DNA from: Cyclobacteriaceae bacterium | GTDB taxonomy: Bacteria > Bacteroidota > Bacteroidia > Cytophagales > Cyclobacteriaceae | Length of the DNA: 64,000 nt | Assembly: GCA_958296015.1 (NCBI GenBank) | Contig: CATQIH010000012.1 | Coordinates: 66,204-130,203, forward strand | Direction: 5' to 3' | Shown here: piece by piece, positions 28,614 through 37,137 of the stretch | How the letters are laid out: every line of letters starts with the position of its first letter | Position numbering within the stretch: the stretch's first letter is position 1 | Translations under genes and position numbers: made by a program | Notes under the pieces: model-generated | The model's database searches: none | Told to the model about the DNA's origin: nothing | The model's input: only the letters and a program-made list of their open reading frames with translations

Positions 28614-31253
28614 TTACTTCTCCTTCAGCAGCATCTGCATCTCGTTGAGTTTTAGCAGGGCTTCTACCGGCGAAATGGTATTGATATCTGTCTGTTCCAA
28701 TATCTCTTTTACCTTTAGAAACTTAGGATCAGCTTCAAACAGGCTCAGCTGATAATCCTGCTTGGGCAGTTGCCGGAGTTGCTCGGAAGTATCTGTATAG
28801 ATTTTGTCCTTTTCCAGGTGGTGCATGATCTCGTTGGCACGAACCACTACTTTGTTGGGCATACCGGCCATCTGGGCCACATGGATACCAAAGCTGTGCT
28901 GGCTGCCCCCTTCTTTGAGCTTGCGCATGAACAGAATTTTGTTGCCGATCTCTTTCACCGATACATTGAAGTTGCGGATGCGCTCAAAGCTATCGGCCAG
29001 CTGGTTCAGCTCATGGTAATGGGTGGCAAACAGCGTTTTGGCCCGGCACTGCGGGTGGTTGTGCAGGTATTCTACAATAGACCAGGCAATAGAGATCCCA
29101 TCATACGTACTGGTGCCCCGCCCAATCTCGTCCATTAGGATCAGGCTGCGGTTGCTCAGGTTGTTGATGATGCTGGCCGTCTCGATCATTTCTACCATAA
29201 ACGTAGACTCTCCTCTGGACAGGTTATCAGAAGCACCTACGCGGGTGAAGACCTTATCTACCAGCCCCAGCCGGGCTTTGGAAGCAGGCACAAAAGAACC
29301 CATTTGCGCCATCAGGGTGATCAGGGCAGTTTGCCGCAGCAGGGCAGATTTGCCGGCCATGTTTGGTCCGGTGATGATCAGAATCTGTTGCGAGGCACTA
29401 TCCATCTGAATATCATTGGGCACATAAGCTTCTCCGGGCGGCAGTTGCTTTTCTATCACGGGGTGTCGCCCGCCTTGTATGTCGATCAGATCAGATTCTA
29501 AAATTTCAGGATGTACGTAGCGGTTCTGGTGAGCCGTGTGGGCAAAGGAGGTGAGGCAGTCGACCACGGCCAGTACCCGGGCATTTTGCTGGATATGCCG
29601 GGTGAATTCGGCTGTGGCAGTGACGAGTTCCTGAAAAAGACGCTGCTCTATATGAAACAGCTTCTCTTCGGCAGTGAGTATCTTTTCTTCATAGGTCTTC
29701 AGTTCCTCAGTGATGTAACGTTCGGCATTCACCAGCGTCTGCTTGCGTATCCAGGTGTTGGGCACCTTATTTTTGTGCGCATTGGACACTTCCAGGTAGT
29801 AGCCAAACACTTTGTTGTAAGAGATTTTCAGGGAAGAAATACCCGTATTATTGATTTCCCGCTCCCGTATCTTAGCCAGGTAATCTTTGCCGGAGTAGGC
29901 AATACCACGCAGTTCATCCAGTTCATCGCAGATACCGTCTTTGATCATACCACCCTGGTTGAGCAGCATAGGCGGGTCTTCCTGTAGCTCTTTGTCTATC
30001 TTCTCCAGCAAAAACTCACAACCGTTGAGCTGGCTGGACAGCTTTTTCAGTTGTGGCACCTCTACCGAACTTAGCAGGGCTTTGACAGGAGTAATGATCT
30101 TCAGGGCTTTCTTGAGTTGCAGCAGTTCGCGTGGATTGACCCGCCCGGCAGCCACTTTGGAGATCAGCCTTTCCAGGTCGCCCACAGACTTTAGGTGCTG
30201 TACGATGTCGCGTTGTAGCTCGTCATGATCCAGCAGTGCCTGCACCGTATGCAACCGTTCTTCAATGGGTGCCTTTGATTTGAGCGGTAGCACAATCCAC
30301 TTCTTGAGCAGGCGCGCGCCCATTGGCGTATGGGTGCAGTCCAGGATGTCAATCAGCGGAATGCCCCCTTCCTGTTGCGGACATACCAGTTCCAGGTTGC
30401 GGATGGTAAACTTATCCAGCCACACGTATCGTTCTTCTTCAATGCGGCCAATGGCTGAGATATGCTGAATATGGTGGTGCTCTGTTTCCTGCAAGTAATG
30501 CATCACGGCACCTGCCGCCACAATGCCTTCTTCCAGGTTTTCTACGCCAAAACCTTTGAGCGACTGCGTATTAAAGTGCCGGGTGAGCGTTTCATAGGCA
30601 TAATCCATCGTATAAAGCCACTCATCCAGACAGTAGGTATTGTAGGCATCTTTGAATGCCTCTGCATATTGTTGCCTGCACTTTTTGTTGTAGATCACCT
30701 CTGACGGGCTAAAGCTTTGTAACAGTTTATCAATGTATTCAAACGAACCGCAAGAGGTAAGAAACTCCCCGGTAGACAAGTCTAGCAGGGCGATGCCGAT
30801 ACGTTGCTTATCGAAGTGCAGCGATGCCAGGTAGTTGTTTTGCTTGCGGTCCAGCACATTGTCGTTGTAGGAAAGACCGGGTGTTACCAATTCTGTAACG
30901 CCCCTTTTCACCACGCCTTTGGCAAACTTAGGGTCTTCCAACTGGTCGCAGATGGCTACCCGATGGCCCGCCCTTACCAGCTTGGTGAGGTAATTGTCGA
31001 GGGCATGGTGCGGAAAGCCTGCCAGCTCTACCTCAGAGGCAGCACCGTTGGCCCGTTTGGTTAGTACAATGCCCAGCACCTTGCTGGTGGTGATGGCATC
31101 TTCTCCAAAGGTTTCGTAGAAATCTCCCACCCTGAATAGCAGCAAGGCACCCGGATATTTGGCTTTTACGGCATTGTATTGCTGCATCAGCGGTGTTTCC
31201 TTTTGTATGGCAGACGTACGGGGTTCTTTCTTTTGCACTTGGGTTGCAGGCAT
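28614..31253 (-). CDS. mutS: DNA mismatch repair protein MutS
   Basis: 879 residues, full length. Domain I has the mismatch-contacting Phe-X-Glu in GDFYETFGEDA; connector, lever and clamp follow; the ATPase domain has Walker A GPNMAGKSALLRQ, Walker B ILMDEIGRGTSTYDG and the His of FATHYHELNQL. A C-terminal dimerisation tail closes it. MutS finds mismatches and recruits MutL, which is encoded at the right edge of this window. The ATG at 31253 (MPATQVQKKEP) was chosen over one at 31298 because a good promoter lies between them. Confidence 0.97.
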   Translation of the reverse strand: MPATQVQKKEPRTSAIQKETPLMQQYNAVKAKYPGALLLFRVGDFYETFGEDAITTSKVLGIVLTKRANGAASEVELAGFPHHALDNYLTKLVRAGHRVAICDQLEDPKFAKGVVKRGVTELVTPGLSYNDNVLDRKQNNYLASLHFDKQRIGIALLDLSTGEFLTSCGSFEYIDKLLQSFSPSEVIYNKKCRQQYAEAFKDAYNTYCLDEWLYTMDYAYETLTRHFNTQSLKGFGVENLEEGIVAAGAVMHYLQETEHHHIQHISAIGRIEEERYVWLDKFTIRNLELVCPQQEGGIPLIDILDCTHTPMGARLLKKWIVLPLKSKAPIEERLHTVQALLDHDELQRDIVQHLKSVGDLERLISKVAAGRVNPRELLQLKKALKIITPVKALLSSVEVPQLKKLSSQLNGCEFLLEKIDKELQEDPPMLLNQGGMIKDGICDELDELRGIAYSGKDYLAKIREREINNTGISSLKISYNKVFGYYLEVSNAHKNKVPNTWIRKQTLVNAERYITEELKTYEEKILTAEEKLFHIEQRLFQELVTATAEFTRHIQQNARVLAVVDCLTSFAHTAHQNRYVHPEILESDLIDIQGGRHPVIEKQLPPGEAYVPNDIQMDSASQQILIITGPNMAGKSALLRQTALITLMAQMGSFVPASKARLGLVDKVFTRVGASDNLSRGESTFMVEMIETASIINNLSNRSLILMDEIGRGTSTYDGISIAWSIVEYLHNHPQCRAKTLFATHYHELNQLADSFERIRNFNVSVKEIGNKILFMRKLKEGGSQHSFGIHVAQMAGMPNKVVVRANEIMHHLEKDKIYTDTSEQLRQLPKQDYQLSLFEADPKFLKVKEILEQTDINTISPVEALLKLNEMQMLLKEK

Positions 31254-31286
31254 ATGTGTTGTGTAGCTTTTCTTAGGTAAATTATA

Positions 31287-31317
31287 CAAAAATAACAATA
31301 ACTAAGGCGGTAGACAA
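31287..31317 (-). promoter_or_regulatory. mutS promoter, Bacteroidota type
   Basis: On the minus strand TTG (31315-31317) is followed after exactly 20 bases by TATTTTTG (31287-31294), matching the -33/-7 consensus. The mutS ATG is 34 bases downstream. Confidence 0.7.
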
Positions 31318-31357
31318 AACAATCTTACGGATAAACGAGGTTATCATACATTACTAA

Positions 31358-31606
31358 GACTTCGAGTTGTCTACAGCTAAGAATTGCTAGTGCGCTCCAC
31401 GCCGGACGCGTTTGCAACGCGTTACAAACGCGCATTAGCAGTCGGGACCTCAAGTTGTCTACAGCTAAGACCTCGAGCTGTATACAACTAAGACCTCGAG
31501 CTGTATACAACTAAGACCTCGAGCTGTATACAACTAAGACCGCGAGCTGTATACAACTAAGCCCCCGAGCTGTATACAACTAAGCCCTCGAGCTGTATAC
31601 AACTAA
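31358..31606. repeat. 23-nt tandem array with palindromic core, split by a hairpin element
   Basis: Seven exact 23-nt units fill 31446-31606; one more copy stands alone at 31358-31380. Each unit reads GACCTCGAG, CTGTATACAACTAA, with a near-palindromic core AGCTGTATACAACT. The two left-most units share the variant TTGTCTACAGCTAA. Between the lone unit and the array lies a 65-bp insert (31381-31445) made of ACGCGTTTGCAACGCGT and flanking GCGC-rich arms, related to the hairpin at 32923-32974. The array fills most of the mutS-trmH divergent region; nothing else is seen there apart from the mutS promoter. Confidence 0.88.
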
Positions 31607-31675
31607 GTCTTTGGTAGTGCAGGCTATATACGCTGCCTGTCAATAGAGACTATTTATCTTAAAGGTTACGTTGCT

Positions 31676-32206
31676 ATGAAAAAACTTAAAAATGAAGAGC
31701 TGGACCGGCTCACGGTAGAAGCGTTCAAAAAAGAGAAGAAGCAGCCGGTGGTGCTGGTGCTCGACAACGTCCGCAGTATGAACAACGTAGGCTCCGCTTT
31801 TCGTACCGCCGATGCTTTTCTGACAGAAAAGATATACCTGTGCGGCATCACAGCCCAGCCACCCCACCGCGATATTCATAAAACAGCCCTGGGAGCAACC
31901 GACTCCGTAGCATGGGAGCACCGGCAGGATGTGGTGGCACTGCTACAGGAACTGAAAGAAGACGGATATACGATTATTTGTATAGAACAGGCCGATGAAA
32001 GTGTGCCGCTACAGGATTTTATGGCCTATAAAGATACTAAATACTGCCTGGTATTTGGCAATGAGGTAGTGGGTGTGAGCGATGAGGCAGTAAACATGTC
32101 AGATACCTGCCTGGAAATCCCGCAGTTTGGCACCAAACACTCCCTCAACATCTCCGTTAGCATCGGCATCGTGCTATGGGATTTCTTTAGAAAGCTGATG
32201 GATTAA
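31676..32206 (+). CDS. TrmH/SpoU-family RNA methyltransferase
   Basis: 176 residues, a minimal SPOUT 2'-O-ribose methyltransferase. Motif 1 is NVRSMNNVGSAFRTADAF with the catalytic Arg, motif 2 LVFGNEVVGVSDE, motif 3 PQFGTKHSLNISVSIGIVLW, which builds the trefoil-knot AdoMet site. The substrate (tRNA or rRNA) cannot be told from the sequence. It is divergent from mutS, with the 23-nt array in between. Confidence 0.92.
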   Translation: MKKLKNEELDRLTVEAFKKEKKQPVVLVLDNVRSMNNVGSAFRTADAFLTEKIYLCGITAQPPHRDIHKTALGATDSVAWEHRQDVVALLQELKEDGYTIICIEQADESVPLQDFMAYKDTKYCLVFGNEVVGVSDEAVNMSDTCLEIPQFGTKHSLNISVSIGIVLWDFFRKLMD

Positions 32207-32234
32207 AAAATATAGATCGTATAACCGCAAAATA

Positions 32235-32264
32235 TTGCGGCTCCAGCCTGGAAGATTACCTTTG
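32235..32264 (+). promoter_or_regulatory. NUDIX gene promoter, Bacteroidota type
   Basis: TTG (32235-32237), 19 bases, then TACCTTTG (32257-32264): a full match to TTG-N19-TAnnTTTG. The ATG at 32269 is only five bases further, so the transcript would be nearly leaderless, or translation starts at the second ATG at 32278. Confidence 0.7.
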
Positions 32265-32268
32265 CAGC

Positions 32269-32817
32269 ATGGAAGATATGAACAACCCGTGGCAGCAACT
32301 AAGCCGTAAGAAAGTGTATGACAACCCGTGGATAGAAGTGTATGAAGACCAGGTGATCAACCCCAGGGGCGGACAAGGGATTTACGGGCAGGTAACTTTT
32401 AAAAACAAAGCCATTGGCATTGTTCCTTTGGATGAAGAGCAGTATACCTGGCTTGTAGGTCAGTACCGCTATACGCTCAATGAATACTCGTGGGAAATAC
32501 CCATGGGTGGCGGCGATAGTACCATTGACCCGCTGTTATCGGCCCAAAGAGAGCTGAAAGAAGAAACCGGGCTGTCTGCCAGTCGCTGGCAAAACATTAT
32601 GCGAATTCATACGTCCAACTCGGTAACAGACGAAGAGGGATTTATCTTCCTGGCACAGGAACTAACGCAAGGTGCTACGGAGTTTGATGAAACAGAAGAC
32701 CTGGCAATCAGAAAGCTCAAACTCACCGAAGCTATCGAGATGGTGATGTCGGGCAAAATTACAGATGCCATCAGCATCGCTGGTCTGTTGAAAATAGCCA
32801 GAATGCTTGATTTGTAA
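32269..32817 (+). CDS. NUDIX hydrolase (ADP-ribose pyrophosphatase-like)
   Basis: 182 residues. The Nudix box is intact: GGGDSTIDPLLSAQ, then RELKEETGLSA, giving the G-x5-E-like/REUxEExGU metal site, in the setting IPMGGGDS typical of ADP-ribose or nucleoside-diphosphate-sugar hydrolases. The N-terminal strands (KVYDNPWIEVYEDQVINPRG) are the dimerisation part of that subgroup. The substrate is inferred only. It has its own promoter and stands between trmH and a repeat element. Confidence 0.9.
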   Translation: MEDMNNPWQQLSRKKVYDNPWIEVYEDQVINPRGGQGIYGQVTFKNKAIGIVPLDEEQYTWLVGQYRYTLNEYSWEIPMGGGDSTIDPLLSAQRELKEETGLSASRWQNIMRIHTSNSVTDEEGFIFLAQELTQGATEFDETEDLAIRKLKLTEAIEMVMSGKITDAISIAGLLKIARMLDL

Positions 32818-32880
32818 AGATAAGAAGGATGTAAACGGGAAGACAGGAGGCTGGAGACCGGAAAATAGTATGCTGTAACT

Positions 32881-33040
32881 ACTAGCTTCAGTTTGCAACT
32901 GAAGCTTCCGATACTGTACTTCCTGGAGCGCGTTTGTAACGCCCGGCGTGGAACGCGTTATAAACGCGCTCCAGAGACTTTCTTTACTAGCTTCGGCAGC
33001 GGATTCCTAATGCTGGCTTCAGTCACAGACTGAAGCTAGT
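32881..33040. mobile_element. 160-bp composite inverted-repeat element
   Basis: The outer ends ACTAGCTTCAGT and ACTGAAGCTAGT are perfect 12-bp inverted repeats. Just inside each end is a small hairpin (AGCTTCAGTT/AACTGAAGCT on the left, GCTTCAGTC/GACTGAAGC on the right). In the middle (32923-32974) a 20-bp stem with one mismatch begins CTGGAGCGCGTTT. The segment AGACTTTCTTTA resembles one in the GGGACGCG modules. No target duplication is evident. It fills most of the gap between the NUDIX gene and the MATE gene. Confidence 0.75.
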
Positions 33041-33076
33041 GGTGTTATTTATTTATTGTGTGTTCATTGTATTTAT

Positions 33077-34435
33077 ATGTCTCTTCAATCATACCAGACA
33101 CATTTTCGGAAGAACTTTTCTATAGCCTACCCGGTGATGCTAAGTCAGCTGGGTCATATCATGGTGGGTGTGGCTGATAGTATCATGGTGGGTCGGCTGG
33201 GTGCTCAACCGCTGGCCGCCGTTTCGCTGGCCAACAGCATCTTCTCTGTGGTACTGATGTTTGGCATTGGTGTGTCTATGGCCGTCACACCACTGGTAGC
33301 TACTGCCGATGGCGAAGGTGATCACAAGCGCGGCGGGCTGATCTTCAAACATGGGCTGCTTATCAATGCTATTCTGGGCGTGGTATTGTGTGTGCTGGTG
33401 GTAGCGGCATCGTTTCTGCTATACAGCTTCGGGCAGCCGCCGGCAGTAGTAGACCTTACCATACCCTACCTAGCGATCATTGCCATGTCTCTGATCCCTT
33501 TTATGTTCTTCCAGTCTTATAAACAGTATGCGGAAGGGCTGTCTTTCACGCGGGTGGCGATGTATATCACCGTATCTGCCAATTTGCTCAACGTACTTTT
33601 CAACTACCTGCTCATCTATGGCAAATGGGGGTTCCCCGCACTGGGACTGAATGGCGCAGGCTGGGCAACGTTATTTTCCAGGGTGATGATGGGCATTGCC
33701 ATGATGGTGTATGTAGTAGGTACTCCCTGGTACAAGGCAAGAAAGACACAGATCAAAGGCTTTAGCAAAGCACTCATGCGGCGGTTGCTGGCTATTGGTA
33801 TCCCTACGGCCATGCAGTACGTTTTTGAGGTAGGTGCTTTCAGTTTTGCCTCTATCATGATGGGCTGGATAGGCACCAAAGCACTTGCCGCACACCAGAT
33901 AGCTCTCAACCTGGCTGCCATCAGCTACATGGTGGCTACCGGACTGGCTGCTGCGGCTACCGTCCGAATCGGCAACCAACTGGGCAAAAAGGACATACAC
34001 AATATGCGAAGAGCAGGGTTCACCTCGCTTATTATGGCCTGGGGACTGATGGCTTTCTCCGCCGTCCTGTTTATTGTGTTCAGGCACATACTGCCTGCCC
34101 TGTACATCGATGATGTGGAAGTGATAGAACTGGCCGCTTCTCTGCTGGTCATTGCTGCTTTCTTTCAGCTATCGGATGGCTCTCAGGCAATAGGGCTGGG
34201 CCTGCTAAGAGGTATGGCCGATGTGAAGCTTCCGACGGTTATTACACTGTTTGCCTATTGGGTGGTAGCTTTGCCGCTGGGCTATTGGCTGGCATTTAGG
34301 GTTGGCCTGGGTCCTCAGGGTGTTTGGATTGGGCTTCTGATTGGCCTTTCTATCTCAGCGGTTCTTTTACTCTTCCGTTTCGATATATCAAGCAAAAGAA
34401 TATTGAGGCGGCACCAGGCCAGTGCTAAGTTTTAA
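33077..34435 (+). CDS. MATE-family multidrug efflux transporter
   Basis: 452 residues and twelve hydrophobic segments, as expected for MATE. The first half starts with NFSIAYPVMLSQLGHIMVGVADSIMVGRLG and the second with AIGIPTAMQYVFEVGAFSFA, showing the two-fold pseudo-symmetry; GLGLLRGMAD is near the end. MATE pumps export cationic drugs or metabolites using Na+ or H+. I chose ATG 33077 (MSLQSYQ) rather than 33056, since the extra residues look untypical. The SDR gene follows after 34 bases and may be co-transcribed. Confidence 0.93.
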   Translation: MSLQSYQTHFRKNFSIAYPVMLSQLGHIMVGVADSIMVGRLGAQPLAAVSLANSIFSVVLMFGIGVSMAVTPLVATADGEGDHKRGGLIFKHGLLINAILGVVLCVLVVAASFLLYSFGQPPAVVDLTIPYLAIIAMSLIPFMFFQSYKQYAEGLSFTRVAMYITVSANLLNVLFNYLLIYGKWGFPALGLNGAGWATLFSRVMMGIAMMVYVVGTPWYKARKTQIKGFSKALMRRLLAIGIPTAMQYVFEVGAFSFASIMMGWIGTKALAAHQIALNLAAISYMVATGLAAAATVRIGNQLGKKDIHNMRRAGFTSLIMAWGLMAFSAVLFIVFRHILPALYIDDVEVIELAASLLVIAAFFQLSDGSQAIGLGLLRGMADVKLPTVITLFAYWVVALPLGYWLAFRVGLGPQGVWIGLLIGLSISAVLLLFRFDISSKRILRRHQASAKF

Positions 34436-34469
34436 GTATCTGGCAGATGTATCCATAAAACAACGTCCT

Positions 34470-35228
34470 ATGCGTATAGACTTATCTGATCAGAAAATAC
34501 TTGTCACCGGTGCCAGTAGAGGTATCGGACAAGCCATTGCCAGGCAGCTGGCAGAAGCCGGTGCGCAGGTGGCTGTGCATTTCAACCGCAACGCAGATAC
34601 AGCCCAGCATGTAGCTGACGACATCCGGCACGGTGCCCTCACTTTTCAGGCAGACCTATCAAAGCCTGTGGAGGTAGTGCAGTTGTTTGACAACGTGCTG
34701 GCTAGATTTGGCAGCATCGATTGCCTGGTCAATAATGCGGGTATTGCTCTGGGCACAAGTATAGATAGCGATGATATTGCCTTTACCGATAGCTGGTCTA
34801 AGACCATGCTCGTCAACCTGCACGCTACCGGGTTGCTTTGCAAAAAAGCCATCAACCATTTTACAACAAACGGTGGCGGCAGAATTATCAACATAGCCTC
34901 AAGGGCGGCCTTTCGTGGAGATACCGGCGACTACCTTGCCTATGCTGCGTCTAAAGGTGGCGTAGTGTCGCTTACCCGTTCTATTGCCCGGGCGTTTGGC
35001 AAAGAAGGTATCAAAGCTTTTACGGTGGCACCAGGCTTTACCCGTACAGATATGGCAGAAGATTTTATACAAAAGTATGGAGAAACCTATGTAAAATCGG
35101 ATATTGCACTCACTACGCTCACGCAGCCCGAAGATATAGCACCTACTGTGGCTTTTCTGGCAAGTGGCTATGCCGACCATGCCACCGGCACCACCATCGA
35201 TATCAACGCAGGGAGCTATATGCATTAA
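34470..35228 (+). CDS. short-chain dehydrogenase/reductase
   Basis: 252 residues, a complete classical SDR. The cofactor site is TGASRGIGQAI, the structural NNAG motif is in CLVNNAGIALG, the catalytic Ser is in IINIASRAAF, and the Tyr-Lys pair in YAASKGG. The C-terminal end TIDINAGSYMH differs slightly from the usual NGG. The substrate is unknown. It is the first gene of a tight set: the next starts 6 bases after its stop. The ATG at 34470 (MRIDLSDQKILVTG) gives the normal start of the fold; upstream in-frame codons overlap the MATE gene. Confidence 0.93.
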   Translation: MRIDLSDQKILVTGASRGIGQAIARQLAEAGAQVAVHFNRNADTAQHVADDIRHGALTFQADLSKPVEVVQLFDNVLARFGSIDCLVNNAGIALGTSIDSDDIAFTDSWSKTMLVNLHATGLLCKKAINHFTTNGGGRIINIASRAAFRGDTGDYLAYAASKGGVVSLTRSIARAFGKEGIKAFTVAPGFTRTDMAEDFIQKYGETYVKSDIALTTLTQPEDIAPTVAFLASGYADHATGTTIDINAGSYMH

Positions 35229-35234
35229 AAGATT

Positions 35235-35654
35235 ATGGATGTATTAAGAATAGAACCCTGGATGCGGGGCTTGTTGCTTTTAGCTGGTTTTTACAACATA
35301 GGGTGGGGGATATTCATCAACCAGTTTCCCGATGCATTCTATCAATGGATCACCATGACGACCCGAGCAGCCCCTCCACTGATATTCTGGCAGGGTGCGG
35401 GAGTGCTGGGGTTTGGGGTAGCCTATATCCTGGTGGCCATGTATCCGCGGAAATTGTGGTTTTTGCTGGCCATAGGCATACTTTCCAAGCTGTTTGGTGC
35501 CGTAGGGTTCTACTGGATTGTGATGGAGCGCACGATCAATAAAAAGTATCTGTTTCACCTGATCATGAATGACTTGATATGGCTCATTCCGTTTGCTATC
35601 ATCTTTTGGAGGATGCTTGCCATTAGAAAACTTAAACAAGAACATACAGCATGA
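35235..35654 (+). CDS. four-helix membrane protein, related to the N-terminal part of the next gene
   Basis: 139 residues with four hydrophobic helices (about 10-30, 48-68, 75-93, 108-128) and a short charged tail. It shares a pattern with the first 140 residues of the next protein: LAG..N..WG, FPD, a WQ..GV....GV.Y segment, PR, then a DLIWL.P.AI helix. This suggests a tandem duplication. I cannot name the family with certainty; it has the look of small DoxX-like membrane proteins. Its stop overlaps the next start by four bases (ATGA), so the pair is translationally coupled. Confidence 0.75.
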   Translation: MDVLRIEPWMRGLLLLAGFYNIGWGIFINQFPDAFYQWITMTTRAAPPLIFWQGAGVLGFGVAYILVAMYPRKLWFLLAIGILSKLFGAVGFYWIVMERTINKKYLFHLIMNDLIWLIPFAIIFWRMLAIRKLKQEHTA

Positions 35655-36583
35655 AGCAGTTTCCCGAATGGGCATCCATGATGTTAAAACTGGCCGGTGT
35701 GACTAATGCCTTCTGGGGTCTTACGCTTGCGCTGTTTCCGGATACACTGTTCCGGTGGGCAGGCATGGATGTGCCCCAATACCTGTTTCCCTGGCAGATG
35801 ATTGGTGTGATAGCCATTATATTTGGTGTGTTTTACTTTGCCGCAGCCTTTAATCCCCGGCGGCACATCATGATTATTGGCATGGGCTTCGTTGCTAAAA
35901 TAACACAGCTGATCTTTGTGCTGGACCTTTGGAGCCAGGAAGTGCTTCCCCTAAAGCTGGTACTTTATTTCTTTGCCAAAGATTTGATATGGCTCGGGCC
36001 ACTGGCTATTGTGCTGTACCTGGTGGCAAAAATGGAGCAGACACCCAGCAGTGCCTACCTTGGGCTTCCGTTGCCCGATGTGCTGGTAAGGGTGTATACA
36101 AATACCGGCGAAACGCTACAGCATCTAACTGATAAGCAACCGGCGTTGCTAGTGTTTCTGCGGCACTTTGGCTGTAGCTCCTGTCATCAGGCACTGATAG
36201 AGCTCAGCGACAAACGTACAATGATTGAAAAAAACGGGGTGAAGATCATCGTAGTACATATGGCCTCCTATGAAGATGCGCGTTACTATTTGTCGCAATA
36301 CGGCCTTCGGGATATGCTCAACGTCAGCGATCCAAACTGCGATCTTTACACCATATTTGGCCTACACAGCATGTCGCTGCGGCAGCTGTTTCGGCTAAAA
36401 TACCTGCAATTTCTAGTAAAACCAGATAGCCTGCGTCGTCAGCACTTTGACAGGACAGTAGGCGATCATTACCGGATGCCGGGTGTATTTTTGGTGTATA
36501 AAGGAGAATTGCTGAAAGCATACAAACACGAATATATCCATGATCAACCAGACCTGGTATCGCTGGCAAGTATAGAAGTGTAG
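35651..36583 (+). CDS. membrane-anchored thioredoxin-fold redox protein (SelL/AhpC-like)
   Basis: 310 residues. Residues 1-130 form four membrane helices homologous to the preceding protein. Residues 145-310 are a thioredoxin-like domain: PALLVFLRHFGCSSCHQAL holds a Cys-Ser-Ser-Cys active site preceded by Arg-His-Phe-Gly, as in SelL-related and AhpC/TSA-type proteins, and GDHYRMPGVFLVYKGELL has the cis-Pro region. It probably couples a membrane reductant to a cytoplasmic or periplasmic thiol-disulfide or peroxide reaction; this is inference. It forms an operon with the SDR and the four-helix protein, suggesting one oxidoreductive function. Confidence 0.78.
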   Translation: MKQFPEWASMMLKLAGVTNAFWGLTLALFPDTLFRWAGMDVPQYLFPWQMIGVIAIIFGVFYFAAAFNPRRHIMIIGMGFVAKITQLIFVLDLWSQEVLPLKLVLYFFAKDLIWLGPLAIVLYLVAKMEQTPSSAYLGLPLPDVLVRVYTNTGETLQHLTDKQPALLVFLRHFGCSSCHQALIELSDKRTMIEKNGVKIIVVHMASYEDARYYLSQYGLRDMLNVSDPNCDLYTIFGLHSMSLRQLFRLKYLQFLVKPDSLRRQHFDRTVGDHYRMPGVFLVYKGELLKAYKHEYIHDQPDLVSLASIEV

Positions 36584-36588
36584 GGCTT

Positions 36589-37119
36589 TCAGGTAAGGTA
36601 AATATCCAGCAAGCCTTCGGGAAGATCGGTGATTACGAGCTTTTCTGCCTTGTTGACTTCCAGCACAACATCATCGGCAATTGGGATGAGCACTTCCTGT
36701 TGCTTATATTCCATCGCGATCAGGTCCTGGCTATTGCTGCCGTACACGTCTTTCACAATGCCCAAAGTGCCTGCTTGCTTATCTTGCACCGTAAATCCTA
36801 TGATCTCATGGTAATAATATTGCTCATCTGTTAGCGTAGGAAGCTGGTTGAGTGGGAGATACACTTCGGCTTTGATCAGGTCTTCTGCCTGCTCAATGCT
36901 GTTTATATCTTCAAATTTGACGATCGTCTTGTTATCTTGAATACTGATGTGCTCCACAAAAAAAGGAACCAGTGTTCCTGCTTTGGGAAGCAAAAGAAAC
37001 ACTGATTCCAGATTCTGGTAATCTTCCGGGAAATCGACATCCAGGAAGAAGTTAAGCTCACCCTGCAAACCGTGAGGCTTTACGATGTATCCTAGCTGAT
37101 AATAATCATCAGGCTGCAT
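36589..37119 (-). CDS. rimM: ribosome maturation factor RimM
   Basis: 176 residues. The N-terminal RimM domain starts YYQLGYIVKPHGLQGELNFF and the C-terminal PRC barrel has YYYHEIIGFTVQ, ..GTLGIVKDVY and EVLIPIADDVV with a closing DLPEGLLDIY. RimM binds ribosomal protein S19 and helps mature the 30S head. It follows rpsP with an 18-base gap, the usual order. It is convergent with the redox gene; only five bases separate the stops. Confidence 0.95.
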   Translation of the reverse strand: MQPDDYYQLGYIVKPHGLQGELNFFLDVDFPEDYQNLESVFLLLPKAGTLVPFFVEHISIQDNKTIVKFEDINSIEQAEDLIKAEVYLPLNQLPTLTDEQYYYHEIIGFTVQDKQAGTLGIVKDVYGSNSQDLIAMEYKQQEVLIPIADDVVLEVNKAEKLVITDLPEGLLDIYLT

Positions 37120-37137
37120 ACAGTAGGGATTAATGAT

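Noticed and set aside
31446..31606. CRISPR array
   Set aside because: The units are directly adjacent with no spacers, and no cas gene is near. The same applies to the arrays at 358 and 11741.
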